Notes under the pieces: generated by a model
Seen by the model: the letters and a program-made list of their open reading frames with translations, nothing else
What the model was told of the DNA's origin: nothing
Databases searched by the model: none
From: Lachnospira sp. UBA4285
GTDB lineage: Bacteria; Bacillota; Clostridia; Lachnospirales; Lachnospiraceae
Direction of reading: 5' to 3'
DNA length: 14,181 nucleotides
Assembly (NCBI GenBank): GCA_002394965.1
Contig: DGVL01000035.1
Location: 1 to 14,181, forward strand
In this document: in pieces, positions 13,013-14,181 of the stretch
How the letters are laid out: the number at the start of each line of letters is the position of its first letter
Position numbering within the stretch: position 1 is the first letter of the stretch
Position numbers and translations under genes: made by a program

Positions 13013-14181
13013 AAATCCTGATTTCCTGAATCTTTCAGACCGGTTCTGTCTTGCGCCGTATCAAACAGCGCGTCGAATTCCTCGCCGGTGACTTTCTCTT
13101 TCTCAAGAAGCAGCTTCGCGCTGGCATCCAGAACCGCGCGATTCTCCCCGATCAGGCGCTTTGCCTCGCCGTAGCAGTAGTCGACGATGCGCTTGACCTC
13201 TTCGTCGATCTTCGCGGTCACGTCCTCACCGTATGGCTTCGCGTGCCCGATGTCGCGGCCGATGAACACCTCGTCGCTGTCGCCGAAGGAATAGTCAATC
13301 GGCCCCAGCGCATCGGAGAATCCGTACTTCATGACCATATCGCGGGCTGTCTTCGTCGCCTGCCGGATATCCTGGCTCGCCCCGGTCGTTATGTCCGGGA
13401 ATACGAGCGATTCCGCCACCCGGCCGCCGAAGTCCACGATGATCTGCTGCAGCATCTTGCCGCGCGTGTTGAACATCTCGTCTCTGCCCGGAAGCGGCAT
13501 CGTGTACCCGGCGGCGCCCATCCCGGTCGGAATGATCGAGATCATGTGCACCGGTCCCACGTCCGGCAGACAGTGAAACAGAATCGCGTGTCCCGACTCG
13601 TGGTAGGCCGTGATCTTCTTCTCCTTATCGGAGATGATCCGGCTCTTCTTCTCGGTTCCGATTCCCTCTTTGACAAATGAAGTCTGAATATCCTCGTTGT
13701 TGATGTACTCTCTGCGCTCTCTTGCCGCCCGGATCGCCGCCTCGTTCAGGATGTTCTCCAGATCCGCCCCGGCAAATCCTGCCGTCGTCCTGGCAAGAGC
13801 CTCCAGGTCCACATCGTCTCCCAGCGGCTTCCTGCGGGCGTGGACCTTCAGGATGGCCAGTCGCTCATCCACATCCGGCAGTCCCACCGCCACCTTGCGG
13901 TCAAACCGCCCCGGCCGCATGATGGCCGGATCCAGGATGTCGATGCGGTTCGTGGCCGCGACGACGATAATGCCCGCGTTCGGGCTGAAGCCGTCCATCT
14001 CCACGAGCAGCTGGTTCAGCGTCTGCTCGCGCTCATCGTGGCCGCCGCCGAGTCCCGCGCCTCTGCGCCTTGCCACCGCGTCGATCTCATCGATGAAGAC
14101 GATGCAGGGGGCATTTTTCTTTGCTTCCTCGAACATATCGCGCACGCGGGACGCGCCGACGCCGACGAACATCTCGACGAA
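13009..14181 (-). CDS. ftsH: ATP-dependent zinc metalloprotease FtsH (partial, 5' end outside window)
   Basis: FtsH is a hexameric AAA+ protease of the inner membrane that extracts and degrades membrane and regulatory proteins. About 390 C-terminal residues are visible. They begin at FVEMFVGVGASRVRDMF, between Walker A and Walker B, so the N-terminal membrane segments and Walker A lie beyond base 14181. Seen here are Walker B (IVFIDEIDA), the second region of homology (ATNRIDILDPAIMRPGRFDR), the AAA lid, the zinc-binding HESGH (codons at 13588-13602) and the TTGASQDIRQAT segment with the third zinc ligand Asp. The C-terminus is of normal length for the family. It is the most upstream gene seen in the seven-gene minus-strand operon, and its promoter is outside the window. 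Confidence 0.96.
   Translation of the reverse strand, partial: FVEMFVGVGASRVRDMFEEAKKNAPCIVFIDEIDAVARRRGAGLGGGHDEREQTLNQLLVEMDGFSPNAGIIVVAATNRIDILDPAIMRPGRFDRKVAVGLPDVDERLAILKVHARRKPLGDDVDLEALARTTAGFAGADLENILNEAAIRAARERREYINNEDIQTSFVKEGIGTEKKSRIISDKEKKITAYHESGHAILFHCLPDVGPVHMISIIPTGMGAAGYTMPLPGRDEMFNTRGKMLQQIIVDFGGRVAESLVFPDITTGASQDIRQATKTARDMVMKYGFSDALGPIDYSFGDSDEVFIGRDIGHAKPYGEDVTAKIDEEVKRIVDYCYGEAKRLIGENRAVLDASAKLLLEKEKVTGEEFDALFDTAQDRTGLKDSGNQDL

Overview
The window looks like a chromosomal segment of a GC-rich Clostridia member (Firmicutes, Lachnospiraceae-like). This rests on the gene set: a YhaM-type exoribonuclease, MutS2, an RlmCD/RlmD-type rRNA methyltransferase and an AlaR/AlaT-like pair. 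It also rests on strong AGGAG-type ribosome binding sites and tightly packed operons. Genus cannot be fixed from the sequence alone. I see no rRNA, tRNA, CRISPR array, transposase or phage gene.

Layout. (1) Bases 73-2598, minus strand: yhaM followed 3 nt later by an rlmD-type gene, read from a promoter with a perfect TATAAT box. (2) Bases 2599-2793: a divergent control region holding that promoter, a plus-strand promoter for mutS2, and a strong hairpin with a short T run in the mutS2 leader. (3) Bases 2794-5977, plus strand: mutS2 and then an orphan OmpR-type response regulator whose phosphoacceptor Asp is replaced by Glu. (4) Bases 5978-6405: a gene-free convergent region, visibly more AT-rich, full of repeats. 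It holds a 36-bp tandem duplication that covers the regulator's stop codon, a scatter of TTCCGATG/CATCGGAA motifs in both orientations, and a probable minus-strand terminator. (5) Bases 6406-14181, minus strand: seven tightly packed genes in transcription order: ftsH (5' end outside the window), a cytoplasmic GH13 amylase-type enzyme, trmD, an AIR-synthase/HypE-like protein, an Lrp/AsnC regulator, a class I aminotransferase, and a membrane-anchored protein of unknown function. Most junctions overlap by 4 nt (ATGA), one by 35 nt, and one is exactly abutted.

How the genes fit together. The two left blocks deal with RNA processing, rRNA modification and MutS2 (recombination or collided-ribosome rescue). 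The right operon mixes membrane proteolysis, glycogen/maltodextrin breakdown, tRNA m1G37 modification and amino acid transamination under an Lrp-type sensor. Most of this is ordinary housekeeping. The items most worth a second look are the atypical response regulator (Glu56, His13), the repeat-rich convergent region, the mutS2 leader hairpin, the degenerate AIR-synthase-like protein and the unidentified anchored protein. I found no convincing evidence of a wholly new multi-gene system.
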